64,000 bases of DNA. Origin: Blakeslea trispora (lineage: Eukaryota; Mucoromycota; Mucoromycetes; Mucorales; Choanephoraceae). The first letter of the stretch is position 1; each line of letters begins with the position of its first letter. Both the position numbers and the translations under genes were made by a program. The stretch covers positions 1 through 64,000 of the forward strand of contig JAIWNE010000102.1 in assembly GCA_025331445.1 (NCBI GenBank), read 5' to 3'. Below the pieces are notes generated by a model. That model was given only the letters and a program-made list of their open reading frames with translations, did no database searches and was not told the DNA's origin. Shown piece after piece: positions 56,409 through 64,000 of the stretch.

Positions 56409-57653
56409 TTAAAGCAAGTTCATTGTGCCATCTTTGATATAGACAGGCGGTAAATGATGTTGCCTTCGGTAGGTGGCCCAGCTATCAAGAATAACATTCT
56501 TGAACAACGAGTTAATACCACTCCCTGTGATATCCAACCAGACGAGATCAGGACAACAGTGAATCAAATGTTTAATGCCTTCCTCATTGGACTGACTTAG
56601 AAATGAGACAGAGGCATAGCGGAGTTTTCGACATTGATGCGCTAATCTGTAAAGTGCAGCATTGTCAATACGCCAGCAACGTACCAAATGGAGCAAGACG
56701 AGATGGGGACAGTATTTGCTGATAGCATAGATGGCATAGTTGCTCAAGTGATAGATAGAGTTCAATCGGATGTGCGTCAGAGAAGGGCCCCAATAGGCTA
56801 CAATGGACTCTAAGGCTTCATCTGTCAACAAAACCTGAAAACCTAGATCCAGATGCTTCAGTCGCTTCGGTAAGCCCAACTCCTTCTCTACACGCATCAT
56901 CTCTGTCAAACCATGTGGTGTAAGATCGCGCAACAGGCTGAGCCAGAGACCTCGAACAGGTCGACTATGGGGTAAGGTCTTTGCTTGAGCTAAAGTAATC
57001 ATGACTTCATCACTCAATCGCTCACAACCTGAGAGATGAAGGTACTCTAGCTGAGAGCAATGCCTTAGTAACTGACACACTTGTTCATCAGTCACCTTAT
57101 AGAGCCACTCAGCTTCCTTTTGAGTTGTGTCTATCTCTGCAAAATTTTCATGATCATTATCATCATCATTCATTGGCTTCTCAATCATCTCTAGTCCTGT
57201 CAATTCGAAATCGACACGCTCTAAACGTACATAACCTCGAAGCGAAGGTTGAAGAACATCATCATTTTCAATTACACGATGATTTAGAGCGCTTGTTAAT
57301 TGTGAAGATACTAAATGTGGTGAAGGCAACAATACAACCGAGTTTACAAAAGGACCATACTGCGCTGAGAATCCAGGTTGACTGAAAGTATGAATAAGAG
57401 AAAGCCAATGAGGAAGCGTTCTAATATAGATGTGTCTATAAAGTATGGGCATCACAAGTGCATTCCATAAGCGGTTGACACTAGCTACTCTCGGTAGACT
57501 TGCGCGAGGCAGGTAGGTCAAGATCCGCTGTACGATCTCGGGAGGAAAGTCAAGCGAACGAGAAGGTGTGAGAAGTTCCCGCGACTGACTTGTGTTGTAA
57601 AGTAGTGTTAAAGGATCGCTTTCATTGTCCTTGTTGAAATAAAATATGCGCAT
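56409..57653 (-). CDS. F-box/leucine-rich-repeat protein
   Basis: A single exon of 414 residues. An F-box lies at about 35-80: LDFPPEIVQRILTYLPRASL, then VASVNRLWNALVMPILYRHI. Degenerate LRRs follow: LEYLHLSGCERLSDEVMITL, LKHLDLGFQVLLTDEALESI, LTHIRLNSIYHLSNYAIYAI, LVLLHLVRCWRIDNAALYRL and LVWLDITGSGINSLFKNVIL. The order F-box then cysteine-rich-type LRRs (AMN1/FBXL-like) suggests the substrate receptor of an SCF ubiquitin ligase binding Skp1. The substrate is unknown. An acidic insert (NDDDNDHENFAEID) interrupts the region before the repeats. It lies 142 bp upstream of AP-1 mu on the same strand, so its 3' UTR and the APM1 promoter must overlap or abut. Confidence 0.88.
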   Translation of the reverse strand: MRIFYFNKDNESDPLTLLYNTSQSRELLTPSRSLDFPPEIVQRILTYLPRASLPRVASVNRLWNALVMPILYRHIYIRTLPHWLSLIHTFSQPGFSAQYGPFVNSVVLLPSPHLVSSQLTSALNHRVIENDDVLQPSLRGYVRLERVDFELTGLEMIEKPMNDDDNDHENFAEIDTTQKEAEWLYKVTDEQVCQLLRHCSQLEYLHLSGCERLSDEVMITLAQAKTLPHSRPVRGLWLSLLRDLTPHGLTEMMRVEKELGLPKRLKHLDLGFQVLLTDEALESIVAYWGPSLTHIRLNSIYHLSNYAIYAISKYCPHLVLLHLVRCWRIDNAALYRLAHQCRKLRYASVSFLSQSNEEGIKHLIHCCPDLVWLDITGSGINSLFKNVILDSWATYRRQHHLPPVYIKDGTMNLL

Positions 57654-57918
57654 AATTAAAAAAAAGTTGGCTTAAAAAAGAAAAAAAAATCAGTGGCATT
57701 AAAAAAAAAAAAAGTAATTTTCTGCTTTTAAAAAATAAGGTGCTTGAACCTGAGAGTATGCTCACTATTAAAGAAAAAGTTACCTTCAAAATGAAAGGAT
57801 GCTTCAAGGGCACAAGTAGAGTTATTTCTATAAAATACGTCTAGCTTACTCAAGCCTCAACCTACTCAAGATATATGTTTGTAAACAAGTGTACTTTATC
57901 ATCTCTGTTTTAAGGATA

Positions 57919-57989
57919 CAGTGAGTCGCTCTAATGGAAAGGGTAGCCAAAGATCTTGAAAATCTCACCCTTCAATAGAGCGACTATTG
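57919..57989. mobile_element. 71-bp mini-MITE with TA duplication
   Basis: Left end CAGTGAGTCGCTCTAATGG; reverse complement of the right end CAATAGTCGCTCTATTGA. Both continue into AAGGGT, so the arms pair for about 25 nt. TA flanks at 57917-57918 and 57990-57991. The terminal AGTCGCTC core is shared with the larger elements at 18931 and 38901, so it is probably mobilised by the same transposase. Confidence 0.8.
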
Positions 57990-58663
57990 TATAGGTATGC
58001 AATACAGAAAGCTGCTCTGACAATCAAACTGCCTCTTCTGCTCGCATTTTTTTTATTGATGAAAGCTAAGGTAAGAGTGTCAATCTGAGATTTAAATCAG
58101 TTATAGCACCATTGCCCAGAAATAGTGCTTACTTGTTTGATAAAGCTGCATATTTCGAGACAAGAGATGAGAAGCAAGCACCATCCATTGATCCAAATAT
58201 GTTTCTTGAAGTGATATCAATCATCTGTTTGATTGCAAACTATACTTTGATGAGCTAAACACTCCTTTTTTTTGAAATACATATATTCCAAGATGAATCA
58301 TGTTATCTTTAGCAAGAAGATAGAAACACTAGATTTGGGTCAATGAATAGTACTTGACAGTGATTTCAGCATAGATAGCAAGTTTATTATTCTCATAGAG
58401 TGTTTGGACAATCTAGCCAACTGAAAAACAACCATCGTCAAGGTGTATTTCATGTTGGATTTTGACTTTTTATTTTTGAATAGAAAAGGGGGAAACAATT
58501 CATATAAAATTAACTAATGAGTTATAGTAAACAACACAGTTACAAGTTTAGAAAACAAGTTTACAAATAAAAAAAGAATCGCAGGGCACTTGCGTCTTAT
58601 TTTATCCTTTATGTAGGCAACAAATGCCTCTGTAGATGTTACTCAGGTTAGACAAAAGTAGTG

Positions 58664-58696
<33 letters not shown>
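58664..58696 (+). repeat. 33-nt poly(A) tract
   Basis: An uninterrupted run of 33 A followed by GAGAGGG. It is the longest homopolymer in the window. No flanking duplication was recognised, so a retroposed origin is not shown. Confidence 0.9.
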
Positions 58697-58699
<3 letters not shown>

Positions 58700-59256
58700 A
58701 GGGAGCACTCCCAAAGTGTCACCAGTTTTTTCCATCTTGAATTGTCAGTAACACATAGAATAAGCACCTTAGTTAGCAGTAAGAAGCCTTTTTTTTTGGA
58801 CTTTCATCTAAATAACAGTGTTTTCCAGAAAGGTATGAAAGTTAGTTGGTTTATAATCGAACCCAAACATGTTGCTTCATTCAAAAAGTTGGAAATTACA
58901 CTTTCAAAGACTCTAAACACAGCAAAGTTCTTTCCGATAGTTCTTATGATACACTTTTTGGTTATTTCGGGTTCATCATAAACATTCGACATCAGAAGCT
59001 AAAAATTAAAAATAATTCTTTTTGACAAAGTGGCTAAATCGATTTTAGTACAACCATTGTATTTTTAGCATTTTCTTTAAAAGGCAAGAATGCGGCTTAG
59101 GCTACAGTTTTGAAAGTTTCTATAAATCCAATCCTTGAGTGCTTTCATGGCTCACAAAGGCATTTCCGTTCACTCTCACTCTCTCATTTTCCTCTCTTTT
59201 TCTCTCATTTTTATTCACGTCTTGAACAAATCCATCAAGACACACTTTTTTAAAAA

Positions 59257-60258
59257 ATGCTCAGTCCACAAGTAGAAGCTTGGGCAGTTCACGCAGCCAT
59301 CTTTTTGTTCTTTACAATCATCTTGACGCTTCGATGCCGAAACAATGTCTTTTTAATTCCATTTACCCTTTTCGGCTTCCTAGTGACTATCGGAAGCATC
59401 TTTCTTGCTACCTATCGCAAGGGCATCGAAACAGCATCTAGCAATACAAACTCGATTGCTGAACAACAATACTGGATCAACAACAGTCTTGTATTGAGCT
59501 TTATGCCTGCTGCATCTGTCTTGGTGTTTGGTGGCATCATGGAAGCTCAACTGATCTATATTCGTCATATCGCAGCTGCTATCTATAACAGAGATCATTG
59601 GGGAAGTATGTATCTTCGTAATGCTGAAAAACACATGCCTACCAAAAAGCAGCAACCCTCATTGCGACCCTGGACCTATTGGACAAGCTTGCTTTTGTTG
59701 GTTCTGTATACTTTGGTTGCCATCGCTTCCGTCTTGGTCGAAACTGTGTTTGGTGTGTCTGATCGTCAAAAGGATTTGAGTATTGCGATTTGCTCTACTG
59801 TATTGTTTTGTATCGCCTCTCTTAATATCGGTCTGGTATGGTATACAAGTGCCATCTCTATCAAGCATATCCGTATGATCAGACAGAACCGAGATGATAT
59901 GCTCTTTTTACGTATCACACCTGTTTTGTTTGCTATCAGTTTGGCAGGTATGGTTGTCTTGACTTGGATTCATTTTGCTGTGGCTACACTTCCTTTAGCT
60001 GCCTGGATTGTGCTTGAGTCGTTATTGGTTCATGCACCTCTTGTGGGTGTCTTGGTGATGTGTATCTATACTGGTAAGATCAAGAAGATCGGAAGACAAT
60101 ACGGTGCTGAGCCTGCACAAAGGAGCTTTAATAGCGAGCCTCCAAGATATACTTTAAATAAAGTTGGCGAGGTTGAGACATCTTCAGAAGATGAAAAACA
60201 TTTTTTTGCAGTTCCTCCTCCTGCTTACAAGCCAAGCTTTAGTCATCATTATCATTAG
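59257..60258 (+). CDS. Fungal seven-helix membrane protein with PPxY tail
   Basis: A single exon of 333 residues. Seven hydrophobic helices are visible: AVHAAIFLFFTIILTL, VFLIPFTLFGFLVTIGSIFL, SLVLSFMPAASVLVFGGIM, WTSLLLLVLYTLVAIASVLV, IAICSTVLFCIASLNIGLVW, ITPVLFAISLAGMVVLTWIH and LLVHAPLVGVLVMCIYTG. The layout resembles fungal 7TM families annotated as RTA1/GPCR-like, without a diagnostic motif. The cytosolic C-tail carries EPPRY and PPPAY, two PPxY motifs that WW-domain ubiquitin ligases (Nedd4/Rsp5) bind, plus an acidic TSSEDEK patch. The ATG at 59257 follows a T/C-rich leader. I infer a plasma-membrane sensor or transporter-like protein; the ligand is unknown. Confidence 0.72.
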   Translation: MLSPQVEAWAVHAAIFLFFTIILTLRCRNNVFLIPFTLFGFLVTIGSIFLATYRKGIETASSNTNSIAEQQYWINNSLVLSFMPAASVLVFGGIMEAQLIYIRHIAAAIYNRDHWGSMYLRNAEKHMPTKKQQPSLRPWTYWTSLLLLVLYTLVAIASVLVETVFGVSDRQKDLSIAICSTVLFCIASLNIGLVWYTSAISIKHIRMIRQNRDDMLFLRITPVLFAISLAGMVVLTWIHFAVATLPLAAWIVLESLLVHAPLVGVLVMCIYTGKIKKIGRQYGAEPAQRSFNSEPPRYTLNKVGEVETSSEDEKHFFAVPPPAYKPSFSHHYH

Positions 60259-60752
60259 AAAAAAAACCGAATTTCCCTTCTTTTTCATTATTTTCTTACT
60301 TTTCATATTTATATAATCTCTCTTTCTTTCTTTTTTGGATTACACACACACATAAAAAAAAAGGGACAGCAGTTTCTTGCTTGTGTGTGTGTGTGTGTTC
60401 TTCAACACCTGTAAATAAAATAATAATAAAACCTTGATCATCTTTAAATTTTCATGATTCTTACAGCTAACCATTCATTATTTTGCTGATCGGCTACACA
60501 TCATCTATTCCCGATAGACACAATATCCATATTTAGGCGTGTGTTTTTTTTTGCAAGGGCACACACTACTTTGTTTCACAGCCAAGACAAAATAACCTTC
60601 AACAGCCCCTCCTCCTTCTTTAGTTGAAATTATAAAAAAAAGACTTTTTTTATACTTTGGAATTTCAATCTGTCATACACAGATGGTTACAAACTACCTT
60701 TGGGTATTGAATTTTAAGATATCAATAAAAAGAAAGTTCTATATTTGCTTTT
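60259..60752. other. Convergent spacer with complementary CA and GT microsatellites
   Basis: 3' regions of two convergent genes. ACACACACACA (60342-60352) and a 17-nt TG/GT run (60382-60398) are complementary across about 29 nt, so a transcript could fold into a hairpin. No gene is supported. Confidence 0.6.
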
Positions 60753-62168
60753 TTACAGTTCAACTTCTTCACCAGCAACAAATACACGCTTTACATAGAC
60801 TTCACCCGACCTATCATCCAGAAACACAAAATCAGCATCAGCTCCTACATTCAACGTGCCCTTCTCATGGTCAATGCCCAAGAGTCGAGCAGGATGAAGT
60901 GTGGCTGCTTCAATGGCTTCCACAATGGAACAGTTTGTGAATTTCTGGAAATTGCGAATGCATTGATCGATCGTAATGGTACTACCGGCCAATGTCTTTG
61001 TACCTTTCACATAAGCACCTCCCTTTTCGTCTACTTGGACTTCCTTTTCGCCCAAGATGTAAGTGCCCTTAGGTAATCCCATGGCAGACAGAGTATCTGT
61101 GACCAAGATAGCTCCTGTAGGATGAGAACAATAGGCAATGCGAATTGAATTAGGGTGAACATGAACACCATCACAGATAAGGCCATAAAAGGGGCGTGGA
61201 TCAGGTTTAAGGCAATCGGGAGAGGCAAGAGAGGCTTCAGGATGACGGCTTTTGCTCTCAGGTATCGGTAGATCTGAAGCACCCAAAACACCAATAAGAC
61301 CAGGATCACGATGATGAAACTGTTGAATTTTCAAAATTAAGTAAATCACACAAAAGTAGAAAGGAATGACTTACAATGGGCATTGCATTAAATAGATGTG
61401 TAATGCTATTGGCTCCTTTTGTCACTGCTTTTTCTGCTTCAACAATACGACAAGAGCTATGTCCCATGGATACTGTGATACCGCGCGAGACCAGATCTGG
61501 AATTACATCACATACACCCTCAAGTTCAGGTGCTACAGTGATGATGCTTACTGCCTGAGAGCCCTTTTTCAGTTCGGGACCATACGTTTCATCGAAATCA
61601 GCCAAGCCATTCTTTGCTACTTTGAAAACAGATTGATCATGTGCTCCTTTCTTCATGACGGATATGAAGGGACCTTCTAGATGGGCACCCAAGATCTCTG
61701 CACCGTCTGTCGTACTTCCTTTACGACGGTTTAACAAGGGAAGAACCTAGACCATGTTAGTTTTTAGGTACAAGACAAAGGGGAACTTGTACTTACTTTT
61801 CTATAGACGTCAGGTTCGGAACTAACAATGGTTGGACAAAAAGCCGTACATCCATATTTCAAGAGACCCTTGGCCACCTTATCTATGTTTTTCTTCAAGA
61901 CCTCAACTGGCTCTTCATTGTCTGCAAAATCAATACCATAAGCTCCATTGATCTGTGTGTCAATGAAACCCGGAACAACCAAGAGTCCTTTGGCATCAAT
62001 GATCTCATCTGCATCACGACGTGCAGAGAAGAAGAGGTCTTGAGGATATATGATCTTGCCATCTTGATACCATAGATAAGCATCCTCTACAATCTTGTGG
62101 TTCAACAAGAGTCTTGCATTGATGATTTTATAAATTTTTCCTGAAAAGTCATGCTCTATGGGTGCCAT
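60753..62168 (-). CDS. N-acetylglucosamine-6-phosphate deacetylase
   Basis: Three exons give about 435 residues. Motifs of the amidohydrolase fold are in order: IDAKGLLVVPGFIDTQINGA with YGIDFA (strand-1 metal/NG loop), YGCTAFCPTIVS, ILGAHLEGPFI (metal Glu), VSMGHSS (metal His), ANSITHLFNAMPI (His), FYGLICDGVHVHPNSI (substrate His), ILVTDTLSAMGLPKG (catalytic Asp) and TLHPARLLGI. The enzyme turns GlcNAc-6-P into GlcN-6-P plus acetate in chitin/GlcNAc catabolism and cell-wall turnover, in the cytosol. Equivalents are bacterial NagA and human AMDHD2. Both introns are short and phase 0. The start MAPIEHDFSG at 62168 gives the usual length. No kinase or deaminase of the pathway is adjacent. Confidence 0.94.
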
Positions 62169-63235
62169 CCTATATATCCTATGTATCCAAGAAAAAAAAA
62201 GAGAAAGAGAGAGAGATAAGATCTGTTTAAATAAGTATACTATTGTGTGACCGAGACGGGTTATCCCTAACATTGCTTTGTACACAAGGGTCTGATCAGG
62301 TTATCAAAAAGCGGTTTTTAATTGGTCAAAATCATTAGGTAAGACATCATCTCCGCTCTTTTTTTTTTCCTTATTTTGCACTTGACCTTCAATTTCAAGG
62401 GTCCAAAAATGAAAGGGGTCCTTTTTTTTTTTCAAATGATGGTTTTAACAGTCTGTTTTCGATGACATGATTTGCACATTGTGTTTTATCCTAAAAATCA
62501 ATCTCATTTCTGCTTAAAAAATAGAGTAAGCTATTGGATTCAAAGCACTGCTTTCTAAAAGCTGGTTCGAGTTCAAATCAGTTTGTTTTTTTTTGTTCAA
62601 CTGAGTATCATCTGATTCATCACAACTGAAACTGGCTATTTTATCACTGTAGGCTGATAAAAACATCAAGTGAGCTTAAACATCTATTTTTTTTTCCTTT
62701 AGTTTTGCCTACAATAAAACAAGTTTTTGATTCCTGACTTGCATGATTATTTGTGGGCTCACATGAAGTAAAAGTTAGAAATCTATGTTTTGAGCTTATT
62801 ATTTCTTTAGGCGTCTTTCTATTCTCGAGAAACAACTCTTGAATTGAGTGACAATTTTGGATTGTTACAAGATATTCTCAGCCAAAATAGCCCTTTATTC
62901 AGAGTTTGTGTGTATGAAATCATGAAATTTGTACTAGTTTTTTTTTCCCTCTTTATAATATCATCCAAAATCTGATACTCATTTGTTCAACATTGTAAAT
63001 TTAAATGAGTTTTGACAAGACCAAAGGGCAGCTTTATTACCAACAATTCCTTATTTAAGAAAAAAAAAAAGAGGGGTACTACTCAGTTCATGTTGATAGA
63101 TTAGAAATGACTTTGAATGGTCATGGTGCTTATTTGATGTATCAGCTTATAAAAAAGAAAAGTTGGCCTTATTGAGACTATTTGTTCACACTAGATTATT
63201 GCCTTTATTTTGTCTAAATAGTCTTCTTTTTGGTA
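62169..63235. other. 1.07-kb spacer
   Basis: Upstream of the deacetylase gene. It is AT-rich with T-runs (62360-62369, 62421-62432). No gene, tRNA or repeat is supported. Confidence 0.45.
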
Positions 63236-63456
63236 CAGTGCCTCCATTTTTAAATAACGAAATTTTTTACAAGTTTTCGAAACCTATCTGCTCAAAACTT
63301 TCGGTGACAAAAACAAAGAGCGAGCCTGAACAATTGTTCAGAAAGGTTTAAAGAATATATATTCAGGCTCGCTCTTTGTTTTTGTCACCAAAAGTTTTGA
63401 GCAGATAGGTTTCGAAAACTTGTAAAAAATTTCGTTATTTAAAAATGGAGGCACTG
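63236..63456. mobile_element. Near-perfect foldback MITE (221 bp) with TA duplication
   Basis: Two 95-nt arms (63236-63330 and 63362-63456) are inverted copies differing at one position, around a 31-nt spacer. The ends read CAGTGCCTCC and the element is flanked by TA on both sides (63234-63235 and 63457-63458), fitting the Tc1/mariner-pogo type. No coding capacity. The terminal sequence differs from the AGTCGCTC family, so it is a second family. Confidence 0.9.
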
Positions 63457-63584
63457 TAATTTTGGCGAGATGACCACGTAGATTATCACTGTATTTATTC
63501 CAACCAAATCACTTTTGAGAAGCAGCACACACACACGAAAAAAAAGAGAAAATGAAATAAAGAGAGACAGTTGCTGCTGTAGTC

Positions 63585-63660
63585 ATGGATCTCGGCAGTT
63601 ATGACCTGGAAAGTTATCATTCCGAAAGTTATCGTTCCGAAAGTTGTTACTCAGAAACAG
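63585..63660 (+). repeat. Short imperfect tandem repeat (GAAAGTTATCxTTCC units)
   Basis: Units of about 15 bp (GAAAGTTATCATTCC, GAAAGTTATCGTTCC, GAAAGTTGTTACTCA) follow one another. An open frame reads SYHSESYRSES-type repeats but then loses protein character, so I call only the repeat. Confidence 0.55.
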
Positions 63661-63864
63661 AGCTGTCATTCAGAAAGCTATCGAGAAAAGACAAATCGAC
63701 GCTGCAACGAGCTCACCCGAGACAACAGCGAGACTGTATGAGAGCGAGACATATGGTTGGAGTTGCTTTGCTGTGCAGGTTTTGGCCCGAGATGACTTTT
63801 CCGTTTTCCATCTTTCCGTTTTCCATCTATCATTTTTCAATTTATTGTTAATTTATTGTTAGTT

Positions 63865-64000
63865 TGCTGTTGCTGTTGTTGCTGTTGTTGCTGTTGTTGC
63901 TGTTGTTGCTGTTGTTGCTGTTGTTGCTGTTGTTGCTGTTGTTGCTGTTGTTGCTGTTGTTGCTGTTGTTGCTGTTGTTGCTGTTGTTGCTGTTGTTGCT
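63865..64000. repeat. GTTGTTGCT 9-bp tandem repeat running off the window
   Basis: About 135 bp of almost perfect 9-bp units continue past the right edge. On the minus strand one frame is pure Gln (CAACAACAG units) and would run into QTNNKLTIN and a stop, so it may be the C-terminal polyQ of a gene lying mostly outside. It could equally be a non-coding minisatellite. Confidence 0.85.

Larger units (their letters stand above)
57654..59256. other. 1.6-kb divergent spacer with mini-MITE and poly(A) tract
   Basis: Between the F-box gene (-) and the membrane-protein gene (+). It holds a 71-bp inverted-repeat element (57919-57989) and a run of 33 A (58664-58696). Otherwise no gene is supported. 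Confidence 0.5.

Noticed and set aside
62560..62590. GGTTCGAGTTC, resembling a tRNA B box
   Set aside because: No A box or acceptor stem at the required distance; no cloverleaf can be drawn.
63585..63851. Plus-strand frame with SYHSESYRSES repeats as a gene
   Set aside because: Only the tandem DNA repeat explains it; the later part ends in a low-complexity FPFSI duplication with no homology.
1..64000. Biosynthetic cluster, CRISPR array, operon or other multi-gene system
   Set aside because: Genes are unrelated housekeeping or regulatory functions with own promoters and introns; no spaced repeats or co-functional set was seen.

Overview
The window is nuclear DNA of a filamentous fungus, most likely an early-diverging one (Mucoromycota, probably Mucorales). 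The evidence is AT-rich spacers full of homopolymer runs, dense genes with short GT-AG introns (mostly 48-90 nt, a few GC-AG), pyrimidine-rich leaders, and protein families whose closest architectures are fungal or opisthokont: an Arc1/AIMP1-type tRNA-binding protein, PPZ phosphatase, FMN/heme L-lactate dehydrogenase, an HDA2/3-like subunit, Avt-type transporter, Ppn2-like polyphosphatase and an X325/BIM1-like protein. The species cannot be named from sequence alone.

Layout. 1-7.9 kb: a gene cut by the left edge, an ARC1-like gene (-), a putative HDA1-complex subunit (+), a secreted ML-domain lipid-binding protein (-) and a small SET-domain protein (-). 8.0-10.4 kb: a degenerate, internally deleted Ty3/Gypsy-like LTR element. 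10.9-22 kb: a 722-residue helical protein of unknown function, a PPZ-type phosphatase (+), a complete CLIP-170-like microtubule plus-end protein (-) and a WHIM/PHD chromatin protein (-). 22.7-33 kb: a Psr/SCP-type phosphatase (+), L-lactate dehydrogenase (-), an FHA-forkhead factor (+) and a Q/N/G-rich protein (+). 33.2-34.1 kb: a Tc1/mariner-like relic with terminal inverted repeats and TA duplications. 34.3-50.2 kb: an X325/BIM1-like GPI protein (-), a vacuolar amino-acid transporter (+), a PTC7-type PP2C (+), NOT1/CNOT1 with a long polyQ (+) and GSK3 (+). 50.6-57.7 kb (all -): RBM25, a Ppn2-like phosphatase, AP-1 mu and an F-box/LRR protein. 59.2-62.2 kb: a seven-helix membrane protein with PPxY tails (+) and GlcNAc-6-phosphate deacetylase (-). 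63.2-64 kb: a near-perfect palindromic MITE and a 9-bp satellite running off the edge.

The genes are mostly housekeeping and regulatory, unrelated in pathway, with no cluster or operon. Themes recur: four phosphatases plus GSK3, two chromatin-linked proteins, and a vacuole/endosome group (Avt, Ppn2-like, AP-1 mu, ML protein). No coherent new multi-gene system is visible. The most distinctive content is several non-autonomous DNA elements with TA target sites, two of them sharing a 50-nt invariant core, and unusual gene structures: a 5-nt micro-exon, two GC-AG introns, and a stop-free 60-nt intron inside a phosphatase core.
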